Assembly: GCA_029531795.1 (NCBI GenBank)
Contig: JAPEIS010000001.1
Coordinates: 2,790,001 to 2,854,000 of the forward strand
Reading direction: 5' to 3'
DNA from: Sclerotinia nivalis
Taxonomy: Eukaryota; Ascomycota; Leotiomycetes; Helotiales; Sclerotiniaceae
DNA: 64,000 bases
Shown: piece after piece, positions 10,673-22,613 of the stretch
Position numbering within the stretch: position 1 is the stretch's first letter
How the letters are laid out: each line of letters opens with the position of its first letter
The notes under the pieces: generated by a model
What the model saw: the letters and a program-made list of their open reading frames with translations, nothing else
Databases searched by the model: none
Told to the model about the DNA's origin: nothing
Position numbers and translations under genes: made by a program

Positions 10673-13517
10673 ATGCCGCCATCCCAACTTAAGAGGTTAA
10701 AAGCCTCTCTTCGAGAGCAAGGAATTGTCGGTCCTCAGCAGTCAAAGAAACAAAAGAAACAGAATGCACAGAATGGCGCAAACAAGGAGAAGAAGATCAA
10801 GAGAAGCGTCGCGCTCAGTGGGATTCGTGATCAGTTCAACCCATTCGAGATCAAGCAGGCCAAAGCACCCAAATTTGAGGTTACGAGCAATAAAACACTT
10901 AGCGGAAGGATCTCGAAAGGTATCAAGAAACCGGGTGTTGCGAGGGGTCTTGCTGAAGAGAATGTAAGTTTGTCCGAGATCAAATGTGACGACTGCTAAT
11001 ATTCTATCAGCGCCGTAAAACTTTGCTTGTTGAGATGCAGAGCAGGAATCGAGTGGGAGGTATAATAGATAAGCGTTTCGGAGAAAATGACCCTTCAATG
11101 GCTCCTGAAGATAAGATGCTCGAACGTTTCACACAGGAGAAGCAGAGAGGCCACAAGAATAGCTCGGCGTTTGACCTTGAGGACGACGAAGTATCCGGCG
11201 GACTTACGCACATGGGACAATCACTTTCTCTGGATGGCCCTACAATCCGGGATGATTTTGATGATGAGGGCTTAGAACTGTCGGATGCTGACGACCATGA
11301 GTCCGACGAGGAGCGACAAGCACGAAAACGCCGCCGAGGCTCAAATTCCGAAGGTTCAGACGAAGAGGAGGAGGAAAATTCTTTGCCTGAACGAAAGAAG
11401 TCGAAGCAGGAGGTTATGAAAGAACTCATCGCTAAATCTAAAATGCACAAATATGAGCGTCAAGCAGCCAAGGACGACGACGAGGACCTGCGAGAAGAAT
11501 TGGACAAGGAAATGTCGGGCATTCACGAACTTCTTCGCGGCATGGCTGCTAAACCACCTCCTCCACCGCCTGCGCCACCCGCGGATATTCCTGGTATGAA
11601 TCCGGAGCGGATAGCATTGATGAACGGGGGCGATCGAGCGAAGTTGGAAAAGGAATATGATATTCGAATGAGGCAAATGGCGCAAGACAAACGATCTCAA
11701 CCTACAGAAAGATCGAAAACAGAGGACGAGAAGATGGAGCAGGAATCAAGAAGATTGAAAGAATTGGAGGCGAAGAGATTGCGTCGTATGGAAGGTGCGG
11801 CCGAAGATAGTGACGACGAAGAAGATAATAAACCACGAAGAGCAGATGACGAGGAGGAAGAGAAAGAAGAAGAAGAGGAAGATTATGGATTAGGCACTGG
11901 TATCAAAACCAGACCTAGTGCTGCAGAATTAGGTGCCGATGATGAGGATGATTTCATCATAGATGATGATCTCGTAGCGAGTGGCTCAGACATTGATGAG
12001 TCGGAGGGCGAGTCTGATGAAGAGGACGGCGAATCCGATAACGAAGACGACGAGTTCCTCGAAGGTCTGCTTACTGAAGAGGAGGCAAAGAGACCGGAGT
12101 TCTTGACCGGTGCAAATGCTCCTCTTCCGGAGATGGAAATGCCTATCAAAAATGGTGTTAATGATGACCTTGCTTATACCTTTCCATGCCCACAATCACA
12201 CGAAGAGCTTCTTGAGATTACCAAAGGTGTCGCTTTATTAGACCTACCAACTGTTGTACAACGTATCAGAGCTTTGTATCATCCTAAACTCAACTCGGAA
12301 AACAAGGGAAAGCTAGGAAACTTCTCTGTTTCTCTGATTTCCCATATCCCTTACCTCGCAAACCAAGCTCAGCAACCCCCTTTCTCCGTACTAGAGAACA
12401 TTATCCGCCACATTCATTCGCTCGCCAAAACGTTCCCTCTTGAGATTGCTAATGCTTTTAGACGACATCTCGACGACATTAATCAATCACGAGCTTTGTC
12501 TCTAAAGGCTGGTGATCTCGTGATTCTGACGGCCATTGGAACGATATTCCCAACGTCGGATCATTTCCACCAAGTAGTGACCCCTGCAATCCTTACTATG
12601 GGACGATACCTCGGTCAAAAGATTCCTCAGACTTTATCTGATTACACAATGGGCGCATATCTTTGCAGTCTATGCTTACAATATCAAAGATTATCGAAGA
12701 GATACGTCCCAGAAGTGGTAGGCTTTATTGAGAATACTTTATGTGCTCTCGCGCCTAGCAAACTGGCAAAGATTCCAGGTTCTTTTCCATATCATGAGCC
12801 AAAGAGCTCCGTGAGAATAGAGAAATTCACGGCATCGGAGCGGCAGATCGACTTTTATGACTGTATTTCACTGGAATCATCAGCAGATGACGAAGAGTCG
12901 TCAAAGGCCGCTTTGCTAGAGGCAAACATCAAAATCTTAAACGCAAGTGCCGATTTGTGGACAGACAAATCAGCCTTCACCGAAGTCTTTGAACCAGTTT
13001 TGACCATCCTAAAACATCTGGGAAGCAAATCTTGCAGGTCGAAGCTCTCAGAAAGTAGTCAAGTAAGTCACCCAGAAACCAACACTTCATATAAGTGCTA
13101 ACAAACCCCTAGACCCTCATCCGAAAATCCACATCCAAATTCCAAACCATGTTACAGCTAGCGCACCTCGCCCGTCGCCCTCTCGAGTTGCATCACCACA
13201 AGCCCCTCGCCATCAAAACCTCCATCCCCAAATTCGAAGACTCGTATAATCCAGATAAGCACTACGATCCCGATCGTGAACGCGCTGAAACTGCTAAGTT
13301 GAAGGCGGAACACAAGAAGGAGAGGAAGGGTGCCATGCGTGAATTGCGCAAGGATAGCAATTTCATCGCGAGAGAGAGTCTGAGGCAGAAGAAGGAGAAG
13401 GATGCTGCGCATGACAAGAAGATGAAGAGACTTATTGCAGAGATTCAGGGTGAGGAAGGAAAGGAGGCGAAGGCTTATGAGCGTGAGAAGGAATGGAGGA
13501 AGAAGGGGAAGAAATAG
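10673..13517 (+). CDS. nop14: Nucleolar complex protein Nop14
   Basis: Three exons, 10673-10963, 11011-13062 and 13113-13517 (donors GTAAGT in both introns), 2748 nt, 915 aa. It begins MPPSQLKRLKASLREQG, a typical Nop14 start, followed by a basic segment, then RNRVGGIIDKRFGENDP, a strongly conserved Nop14 block. The middle (about residues 170-460) alternates acidic and basic low-complexity runs, including a short proline run. The C-terminal half is helical and ends in a Lys/Arg-rich tail (EWRKKGKK) that should act as nuclear/nucleolar signal. Nop14 is a component of the 90S/SSU processome required for 18S rRNA maturation and 40S export. Length and domain order match the family; no defects are seen. 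Confidence 0.93.
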
Positions 13518-13817
13518 ATACATGCTCAAAAGGCCTTGACCTAGGTGTTGGTGCCATTCGCGGAAGCGTAAGCACGTAATTTTTGCACTGGTGGTGTACA
13601 TTTAGGATTTATAGGCTAATCAGAAAGCCACGCACAAATGATAGAGATGCCGATTTGAAGGTTGAGAGAATAAAATTTGCTCTCTATATGCTTGCCTTTC
13701 ATAAAATCATGCCTTGTTACTCATTATGTTCATACTCGGGTCATCCTTCCAGGACTCTCGAAAATCAATTTGCCTTCATTGCCTCCATATGTGCATTGTA
13801 CTACCCTGCTCGAGGCC
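13518..13817. terminator. Convergent 3' region of NOP14 and dipeptidyl peptidase
   Basis: About 300 bp between two facing stop codons. It must contain both 3' UTRs and polyadenylation sites; no other feature is seen. Confidence 0.35.
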
Positions 13818-16427
13818 TTAAATCACACTTAATTTCTCAATCTCCTTTCTCAACCCTTCATTCTCCTTGGTGATACCACTGTACTTATTAATCCAGTCGA
13901 AAACCTCCTTATGCCAGACTCGGGAATTCTCAGGCTTCAACACCCACTATGACACAGCATTAGCGTCATTCACTACCAATAATCGAATATACATCTCAGG
14001 GGAATAAAGACAACTCACATGATTCTCATCTGGGAACGTCAAAAATCTACTTTCCACTCCACGTGTCTGCAACACGTTAAAGGGGGCGAGACCCTCTGAG
14101 ATGGGCAATCTATAATCCAAATCGTTATGGATAATGAGATGCGGTGTTTGCCAATTTGCAGTGTGGCTGGCTGGATTCCATTTCTGGTATCCCTCAGGGT
14201 TATCCCAAAGTGTACCTTCGAAATCATGATGGGGGAAGAATAATTCTTCCGATGCGTATTGGTTCAGAGTTGAGAAGACGCCGTCGTGGGTTACGAGAGC
14301 TTTGAATTTACGGCCCAAATCGTGGCCTTGAATCCAGTTTACCATGAATCCACCATAGCTAGCTCCACATGCTACAGCACGGTTGGTATCGACGTAGGAT
14401 CTAGCATGGGTTAATATTGCTCAAAGATGTGGAAGCGCAAGGCATGTTCCAAGAGCTTACAGGTTCTTCTCGATGTACTCGAATCCTTTCACAAGGTCAA
14501 TATATGGTCGTCCTCCCCACTGGCCTTTGATGCCATCTTGCAAGGCCATACCATAGCCACTGCTTCCGGTAGGATTTGGAGTGACCACAACATAGCCTTG
14601 TTCAGCAAAGGCCGCTGGGTTCCATCGCGTGCTCCATCCCTCATTCCAAGCACCTTGCGGCTAAGTATAATTAGTAAAACATAAATATTTGTTGTCAAAT
14701 ATTGAATTACTTACTCCACCATGAATGAGATACGCAAGAGGATACTTCTTGTTTTTATCGAAGTTTGATGGTCGAAATACCCACGCGTGGACTTTATAAT
14801 CTTCGGCTCCTGTGAACCAAAATTCATCGACTTGCTTCTGTGAAAGCCCGAAAGCTTTTCCCTCATCAGAACTGGATGAAACGGTAATCTTTTTAGAGGG
14901 TTCAGCGGGGTCAATGATCGAATAGACGCTGTTGTCAATCAAGGAATTCCCACTGAGGAATAATTCACCACTTGGAAGAACATGCTTGTCCGTAATAGTT
15001 CCGTTACTGGTTAGAGCTTCGGGTAATTTTGTAGCATGGCGTGGAGAAGCTGGTAGCTTGAATAGTTTCACTCGGCCGTTCTCTTCCGCTGTTACGAATA
15101 TTTCTTTCCCGTCTCGACTGAAAGTAATATTCTCGGGTTTCAGGTCCCATCCACCTTTTCCGTCCTCCGTTTCGAAGAATTCTTGGACATTTGTGAGGTC
15201 AGTAATATCAGGTATCAACAGAAGCCTTGTCTTATCACTTTCGTACTGAATGCCTGATTTTTGTTAGAACTTTGTCTGTCTAAAACAGTAAAATTTCATG
15301 TTGCATACTTTTCATTCTTGTAAAAATCACCGACTTTGCATCTGGGGACCACACTGGTCCTAGACTGTAGCCTTTTAGATTGCCAGTCTCGACCAACTGG
15401 GGCGTAGGAGCTTCAGACTCTGTGAATGTCTTCAGGGGAATGTAGTATAGATCTGTCTTCGTGTAGTTGGCTGGGTCAATCTTGGGATCTTTGGCAACAA
15501 AAACTATGCCGTTTCTACTGATATCAAAATCTCCTGTTCCTCCAAATGGTGGTACTGGAGACTCGAGAGATATTTTATGGCCCGCTAAAGCGTTCACCAG
15601 TCCAGAAAATTGAACATCATCGGAATCCCTGCTTTTTGTGATCGTTGCATACCAGATGGCATTCTTGTTTTCCGTAACCCATGCATCCCATTCTCTCACA
15701 AATAGCTTTGAGTATGTTTTAGCCGTTGATAGAGGCTTCTTGGCTGTCTCAGAATTATATAACTTTCCAGATGGAGTCGCCAAGCCTGAAAACAATGGGA
15801 ATTAGTTATACCAGAGGCAAGATTATATATTGAGAGCTGATTCATTGTCCTGCCATGTGACTAAAACAATCGAACATTCATACTGATTTATTGTTTCATA
15901 TGGAGATGGATCTTCTATTGAAATGGTAATTCGAACCGAGAAAGAGGAATAAGTGTATAACAATACATACCAGTAACAGCTATGGCCACAACGTCCGAAG
16001 CAAGAGCTGTAAGCTTTATGTTAGAGATAGCACCGTCGAAAGTCGTGACAATCTTTGGCCTACAAGCTGTCAACAAAAGTTTCTTCAAGGAGGAATCAAG
16101 TCATATCTACTTCTTTTCCGGATTGTCTGCATCAGCTAGCACCAGATGTGTAGCTCCCTTCTCTCCAGATCTCAACCACAGGACCTCATTCTTCCATCCC
16201 AGCCACACTGGCTCACTGTCACTCGCATCATCGCTCAGAGTTGAACTTTCTCCAGTGCCAATATCTAAGACATTGATTTTGGAGCTCTTGGAATGGGATT
16301 GAAAAGAATAGGTCGATACGGTATATAACGCCAATTTACCATCTGCGTTTGGAGTTGCTGGTGATCTCCGAGGTGCAGAAATCAACACCTCGGGGGTGAA
16401 TGTGGAAGAATTAACACGAATAGTCAT
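13818..16427 (-). CDS. S9C prolyl oligopeptidase, dipeptidyl-peptidase V type, no signal peptide
   Basis: Seven exons on minus: 16427-16111, 16059-15971, 15785-15309, 15253-14715, 14660-14461, 14400-14019, 13946-13818; 2133 nt, 710 aa, every junction in frame. The N-terminal beta-propeller region begins [12 protein letters not shown], as in fungal DPP V. The C-terminal alpha/beta hydrolase domain shows LIHGGPQGAW (oxyanion region), the nucleophile in GASYGG (Ser555), Asp636 in NDLDYRLP and His668 in DENHW. The enzyme removes dipeptides from peptide N-termini. Unlike secreted DPP V of dermatophytes and Aspergillus, translation starts [13 protein letters not shown] with no hydrophobic leader, so a cytosolic form is inferred. 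The largest intron is between exons 2 and 3 (15970-15786). The ATG at 16427 was chosen because no upstream ATG is in frame. Confidence 0.92.
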
Positions 16428-17377
16428 GATATGATTGTTCAAATTGATTTTAGTTTAAGGCGAGAACGAAATCTCGATATTTCGAGGTATTAATTGAAAG
16501 AGTATCTGACAAACAGCTGGATATGATGAGTTCCACACCGCAATGGCGAGCTTCTTCACATGCGGAAAGAACCCCGCAAATATTGCATACAACCGAAGCT
16601 AACCTTGAGGCATCGTTCCTGGCGGTGACATGCGGCAGTACTGTATCCTTCTCTCATATCATAACCTCATGATTGAATTTAATCTTGAATGTGCTTCTCC
16701 TGTCGGTGAAATCCATCATTGTTATTTATTCATTAGTTATATTATCGCCAAATGATCTTGTTGTTCCAAAAGCTTGGTAACAGATTTATTTGCGAGGCGC
16801 AGTATACTCACTACTTACTTACCTTGCCGGCGACCAAAAATAGTCCTCGTTTATTGATATTGAATATCATTCCGAGTCTACTGTTAAGTTTCTAGACAAT
16901 TTTGTCTGTACAGTAGAAACGATTTTTAATTTTAGTCTTTTAGGAGTTCTCGGTTTCATCTATGTTTTATTTATAATCCAACTTGAACGATTATATTGAG
17001 GCGTGCACATCCATACCACCTTTGGTCATTCATTTCGATGCTGTACAACCCATCCTCATGTACTGGTAGCTGAATACGATCTTCTCATTTGAGGGCCAAG
17101 CCTATCGAGGATCACTTTCCATGTTCGCAATTTGGACACAACAACTAATGATAGGGCTGGATTTTGATGGGATTTCCATCTATCCTAAACCTTCAAGCAT
17201 TACAATTACCATTTCTTACATTTAATACCACCTGTTGCTTATATGATGCTTATTGTTTCTATATAATTGTGCTTGTTTTAAGCATGCTTCTTGCTATCCA
17301 TTATTTCATTTCTTTTTCTTCCTTTTCTCCTTCTCTTTCTCCTCTTATCTTATTAACTATTACTTAAGTCTACGAAT
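16428..17377. promoter_or_regulatory. Divergent intergenic region, peptidase / membrane protein
   Basis: 950 bp of AT-rich DNA separating two divergently transcribed genes. Pyrimidine-rich leader (TTTCTTTTTCTTCC) just upstream of 17378 is typical of fungal promoters. Nothing else is recognised. Confidence 0.35.
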
Positions 17378-18547
17378 ATGATGGCATTTCGAGAATTCTT
17401 ACTCCACTTTATAATAATAGCAGTATGTGGAGCGGAGATTGTTTTCAAGTCTCCTTCTATGGGAGAAGTAGTCGGCCCAGGACCGTATAAAATACGTGCG
17501 AGGGATAGTGGGATAGTACCCACGCTCGAGCAATTCGACGATGCGAGTTGGGAAGTGGTGCTTTTCACGGGAAGCGATACTGCTCCTGTAAGTTTTGTTT
17601 CCATTCTTGGGGATCTACGTCGAAGAATAGAGGGAAGGGAAGCGAAAAAGCGCATCGATGAACTAATGCTGAATCTTGAACACATGTACAGTTTGAACTT
17701 TATCAATATAAAATGTCAGGATACAAAATGTCAGACCCCACAACTCAATCCCCTCCAGTAAATATCAGGAATCATTCAGCTCCAAGTCTGGAAAACAAAT
17801 TGTAAGATACCTATTCTTGCCCTCCCTTCTGAGCACCGACCAATACAAGCCAGTTTCTTTGGGTACCGCTCTTACCTCAGATCCAATGAATCTATTTGGG
17901 TCACAGCCTACTCCGACCGCTTTACTCTCACCAATATGACCGGTTCTTTGTCTGATGATGTGGTGGCCGCCAACAACAATGTCAACTCCATGACTGCCCC
18001 AAACAGAACGATTTCCTGTGGAGCGAAATATGGAAGAGAGTGTGACCAAAAGCTATTAGAGAACCTAGGACTGGGTGCGGCGACGGGATATTTCGCAAGT
18101 GCCACTAGCACAACGGCGACAACAGATACAAAGGCGACAACGGATACGACGGCGACAACAGCTACAATAGGGTCGATCGCGATAAATTCGAACTCAGCTG
18201 CGGGGCAAGTAGATACCAACACAACCAGCAGTAAGAAAATGAGCGGAGGCGTGGTTGCAGGAATAGTCGTGGGTGTTGTAGCGGCGGTATCTATTACGAT
18301 CGCGACAGCTGTGTTCTTGGTAAAGAGAGCGAGGAAGAGGATGATGTCAAAAGGAGAAATGATGAGAAATGATACGAGTCTGACAGGTCAGGAGCCGGGC
18401 GCATTTCGCGAGAAGGACACTTATGGAGGGGTGACAAAGAAGAATGGGGTTAACAATATCAGTAGACGAGCGGAAATGGACGGTGGCAGAACTTATGAAA
18501 TGAGTGGAGATCATCATGGTGTAGTGGAGATGCCTGAAAATTCGTGA
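17378..18547 (+). CDS. Single-pass membrane or wall-associated protein with Ser/Thr stalk
   Basis: Exons 17378-17587, 17692-17801 and 17854-18547; 1014 nt, 337 aa. The middle exon was fixed by phase: only acceptor CATGTACAG at 17691 keeps the frame. A hydrophobic leader (residues 1-18) precedes an ectodomain with FKSPSMGEVVGPGPY and, after splicing, FFGYRSYLRSNESIWVTAYSDRFTLTNMTG, the layout of small fungal extracellular Ig-like/WSC-neighbour proteins. A Thr/Ala/Asp-rich stalk (about 185-234) leads to one membrane span (about 239-262) with Gly-zipper character, a KRARKR stop-transfer and an 75-residue cytoplasmic tail. Several N-glycosylation sequons are present. Such proteins sit at the plasma membrane and may sense or anchor the wall; no catalytic motif is seen and I assign no precise function. 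Confidence 0.78.
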
Positions 18548-19774
18548 GCTTTATTCACACAATCATACAGGTAGGATGACCATATATCGGACAGCTACTC
18601 GTCCCATATACTAATTATGTGCACAGGATCTGCAAGGGTCGAATCGTAGTCCGGCGATGAGAGATTCTTGGGTTTAATCCATTGCATATATGTATTCAAT
18701 CCACTTGGAACATTGAACCTACTTCGAGTATTGAACTATTCTTAGAGAACCACAGCTTTTGAATAACAAAAACTTTCGAGTTTGGGACTCCGTTTAGCAT
18801 TATTGAAACACTGATTTGAATACCTATGGATGCTTGGTTCTTCAACTTGAGTAAGTCATTCGTAGATTGAACGGTACAATATTGAGGATGTAATCCATTC
18901 TAACACGTACTACTTTCCAGTATCTCTCCACGCCTGTTGCTCTAACCCTACTCTATTTTTGGGACAGTCAGAGGAAAATCAAGTAAACACTTTCGATATC
19001 GCTCAACTGCAACCAGGAAATCTCATGATTGACAAGCAGTTGCTGTATCTGCTTAATTCTAACGGCTAGCTTTCACGGAAACCACCTCCTTTCATGACGA
19101 GATCGTCGCTGCATTTACTGCACGTTGCATATGTTTATTAATCCTGATTCTCGATTGCATAACTGGTTGTTTTCGTGGGCACTTGGCTAGAAATTTTCAT
19201 CTTCTACAACATCTAAGACATGTTCGTTTTTTTATCCATCGAGTCACGTCTTCCATAAAAGGGAATTTTCGGAATATGGGTGTTAGGTGCTATAATATTT
19301 GGTTCGATTCTAACGTGTATGGCTTTTAAGTAACGCGGTCTAAATAATGTGTCATGATGGTCTAATGCTGATGACTTTGAGGGCTGTGAGAGAGGGTTTA
19401 TAGCATGTGTTCAGGAAAATGAAAATGGATGGAGGACTGTTAAGTTTACATAATTTAGATACCTTGAAAGGATTTGTTGATTTTTATAAGGATGTTATTT
19501 TTTTCTTATTTTTTTTCTTTCTTTTTTCCTCAATTACAATTCATTCAAGTAAATTCTGAACATTTCGAAGGTTGACCTAAACCCCGCAAAGGATGATCCC
19601 TCTGACACTAGTACTTAGTCAGGGGACCGCTCCACAAGGCGATATGAATTGCCCTTCGTCACCGCCCGATATGATACATTTGTACCTAGCTTATGATTCT
19701 AAGCAAAATAAACTATTACCTAGTATAACTTCACAACATTATCATTTCCACTTCTGAATGTAGTATCACCAAAT
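18548..19774. other. Intergenic region
   Basis: About 1.2 kb, AT-rich, with a T/C-rich tract near 19497-19530. No gene, tRNA or repeat is supported. Confidence 0.4.
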
Positions 19775-20796
19775 ATGGCGATGATATCGCCAGTAGGACA
19801 GGAGCGACTGTTATTCTTAGGCTTGGGAATCACAACTTATGCTGTTTTGGCCTTTGTGCGTCATCGCCTTGTCCATTTTCGCGAAGCAGCTACCATTCCA
19901 CCCACCGAGAACAAATCGCATTTCATCGACCAGAAGACCGAAGATTCCTTAAGACTCAGTACGCTGGGAAAGTTATTGGACAACCCAAACTATGGAATTC
20001 AAGAGACTGCGTCCATCATTGTCTGCGAACGTGCTCTGCACAACGAATCCGCCATCAACAGCCTACTTCATGAGATTAGTGAACCAGAATATGACCGACG
20101 AGAGAAGGCAGTTAGAGCATTTATATTGATTGTGAATGGCTGTATGTATTCCTATTCTTACTATCTGGTGCCTCGAATTGATTTAGATTTCTAGCAACTG
20201 TCAAGCGGATACATAAACCAGAAACATACGAAGCACTCGTCAAAAGTCTGGAATTCTCTGTAGACGACTACGAGCACCATGAATACGACTCAGATTGGGA
20301 CAATTGGCACCTTCGCGACATAGCGGAAAAAAGCTGTCTTATGATAATACATGAATTAATTTACAAATACGATGTTGAAGAACTTTTAAACGCCGGGTTT
20401 ATAGAACGTTGGCTGGTGAAAGAGCCATGGGGTAGAACTGCAGAGGAACGTTCGAGTAATTTCATGGACTCGCTCAACAAGGAGAAGCTCTTAAACCGGG
20501 TGATCGTGCCATTGTTTAATAATGAAAGGGGCAGGAAAATGTTAGAAGAGGCGAAACTACTACCAGCAAGACCTGATATGGCAGTAAGGCATCTTGCGAT
20601 GGAAGGGAGTGCGGATCAAGACATAGAAGATTTCGAAGGCATGTTTGCTGAGAGAAGACCGAGGGATCAGAGTACGGCAGAAGAGCATCTCAGAAGACGT
20701 CATAGGGAAGCTATGGTTCTAAACGATGGCACAAGACCACTTGAGCGAGGCGACATCTATGAAAATCAACAACGACCCAGAGGATCTATGGAATGA
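19775..20796 (+). CDS. Conserved unknown protein with N-terminal membrane anchor
   Basis: Exons 19775-20141 and 20195-20796, intron 20142-20194 (GTATGT...TTCTAG); 969 nt, 322 aa. The N-terminus holds one hydrophobic span (about residues 11-27, LLFLGLGITTYAVLAFV) followed by basic residues, suggesting a tail facing the cytosol. The rest is a soluble alpha-helical protein with armadillo-like spacing: LSTLGKLLDNPNYGIQETASIIVCERALHN, EYDRREKAVRAFIL. The C-terminal 60 residues are charged (RRPRDQ, LRRRHREAMVLNDGTRPLERGD). I recognise the general type as a conserved filamentous-fungal protein but no function is known to me. Outer mitochondrial or ER membrane anchoring would suit the signal-anchor arrangement; that is inference. 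Confidence 0.72.
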
Positions 20797-22613
20797 AGCG
20801 AATATCTTTTTTGCAAGGAAGGTCACAAAAAACTCAGGCTTCAGGCGAAGTCAGAGAGTTTGCTTTGAGCTCCCTAAATAGTCAGTCCGTGAGGTGCGTC
20901 CATATTCAATCAACGATATATGATATCGCCTCGCCCTTATGGTTTTCATACCAACACACTAACCTGGAAATAGCCATGGAAAATACCCTACTTTATGTAC
21001 GTGTACGAATTTCACCACGGAGCGACAGGAGAACGACAGGAGAACGACAGGACAATAGCGGTACACTGCTTTTACGGGATCAAATATCAAGCTTTTAAAA
21101 TCCATCATGGAGGTTTAGGGTTAGCAAGGGTAATGCTATCGGATATTTCGACATTGCCAAAGCATAATCCATAACTTCTAGGCACTTGGCTAGGTAGAAG
21201 CTATCGGAACCGAGAATTCACAAGTGAAAGTCACAAGAAAACCGAAGTCCTATAAATTATAAAAACAGTACAAAATTTGATCACAGAACTATCTACCTAG
21301 GAATGCACTTTGCATACTACAAAATACTCACTTGACAGCTCAGATGACAGATTATCATGATGCTATGATGCTGATGCTGATGCTTACCTACCTAGCACCT
21401 GTATGGCTGTACCTGCGTTTGATTGCAGGGACCAGGGATGATCCTAACATCAAAACAAAATGTCGGACAAGCAACGAAGTAGTTCTGCTTTTCTTTTTCT
21501 TCCTTTTTCTCTGCTGATGAAACAGCTCCATTCTTGATTTTTGGTATTTCTCTAGAAATAGAATATCGTACATTGGATACCCACACTCTGCGATAAAGGC
21601 GCGCCTTCCAAGTTGCTGGTAAATTAAATCAAATTCATCACCTCAGTTCAAGAGAGCGATATGGCAGAAGCAATAAAGCGTTAATCACTTGAAGATACTG
21701 TAGAAGATCCTTTGAATGGGGGTAATATAAACCACTGGGCATAGACAACCAACTGAAGCTTAGAGAAGGTCAACGAAGGCTTTTTTTGGACAATCTAACG
21801 ATGATGAGGAAAGCTGCTTTATACCCTTTCAAGGAGATTAGTGGATTGGATCGGATTTACACCTGCAGAAGCCTTCATGATGGGTCCACGCTTGGCTTCC
21901 ATAGGAAACGATGGAAACGATGGAAAGGTTCACAGAACAAGGAATGAAAGAACCATAATTTGATTACATTCATATCCACTGATGCCATTGGCTATATTTC
22001 CATATTCATAGACTTTGACCTTCTTTCACTCTCAGCTTCACCGTGAATCTGTGATACCTTCCATTACAGGGATCGGATGAATGTGCCTATAATGTGCCTA
22101 TAAACAGATGTACCGGCCTTGCAGCTCTCTCCTGCAGATTGCATTTGCACTTACTTTCCTCATTCCTCTAGTGCTTTCTAGTCTTCTACCTTCTACCTTC
22201 TACCTTCTACCTTCTACCTGCTATTGATGAAGGAATTACCTCCTGCGTACCTTCCATTTTCCTCACCTCTTCCCCACAAGTTCATTCATGCATTCATTCA
22301 TGCTCTTTTCTTACTATTATTATCTTAATATCATTCATTGCCTTGCGAATTCCCCTGTAACAACATAAAAGTTCAACCCAAAGGACGACAAACCATCAAT
22401 TAACTCATCATCATTCAGAACTTCCATTGTTAAAACATCGAATTGAATTATCCATTTAAAATTATTTAAGTAATAAAACATAGAAGTGAGTTGGATTGAA
22501 GGTGCCGCCAGATAATCAAGAACATTGATTGGTTGATATTGGTGAATTTTGAGGGGTGGTTATACAGAAAAGAAAACAATACTATAGGCGGTAACTTTCG
22601 GTGGTTTGCACAA
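20797..22613. promoter_or_regulatory. Intergenic region and long 5' leader of the CLIP-like gene
   Basis: 1.8 kb without a supportable gene. The part from about 22120 is pyrimidine-rich and includes five perfect copies of the 7-bp word CTTCTAC at 22183-22217, plus CATTCATT words, consistent with a promoter and long leader for the downstream gene. Confidence 0.4.
22183..22217. repeat. (CTTCTAC)5 tandem repeat
   Basis: Five uninterrupted copies of the heptamer CTTCTAC, about 400 bp upstream of the CLIP-like start codon. Likely length-variable between strains. Confidence 0.9.
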
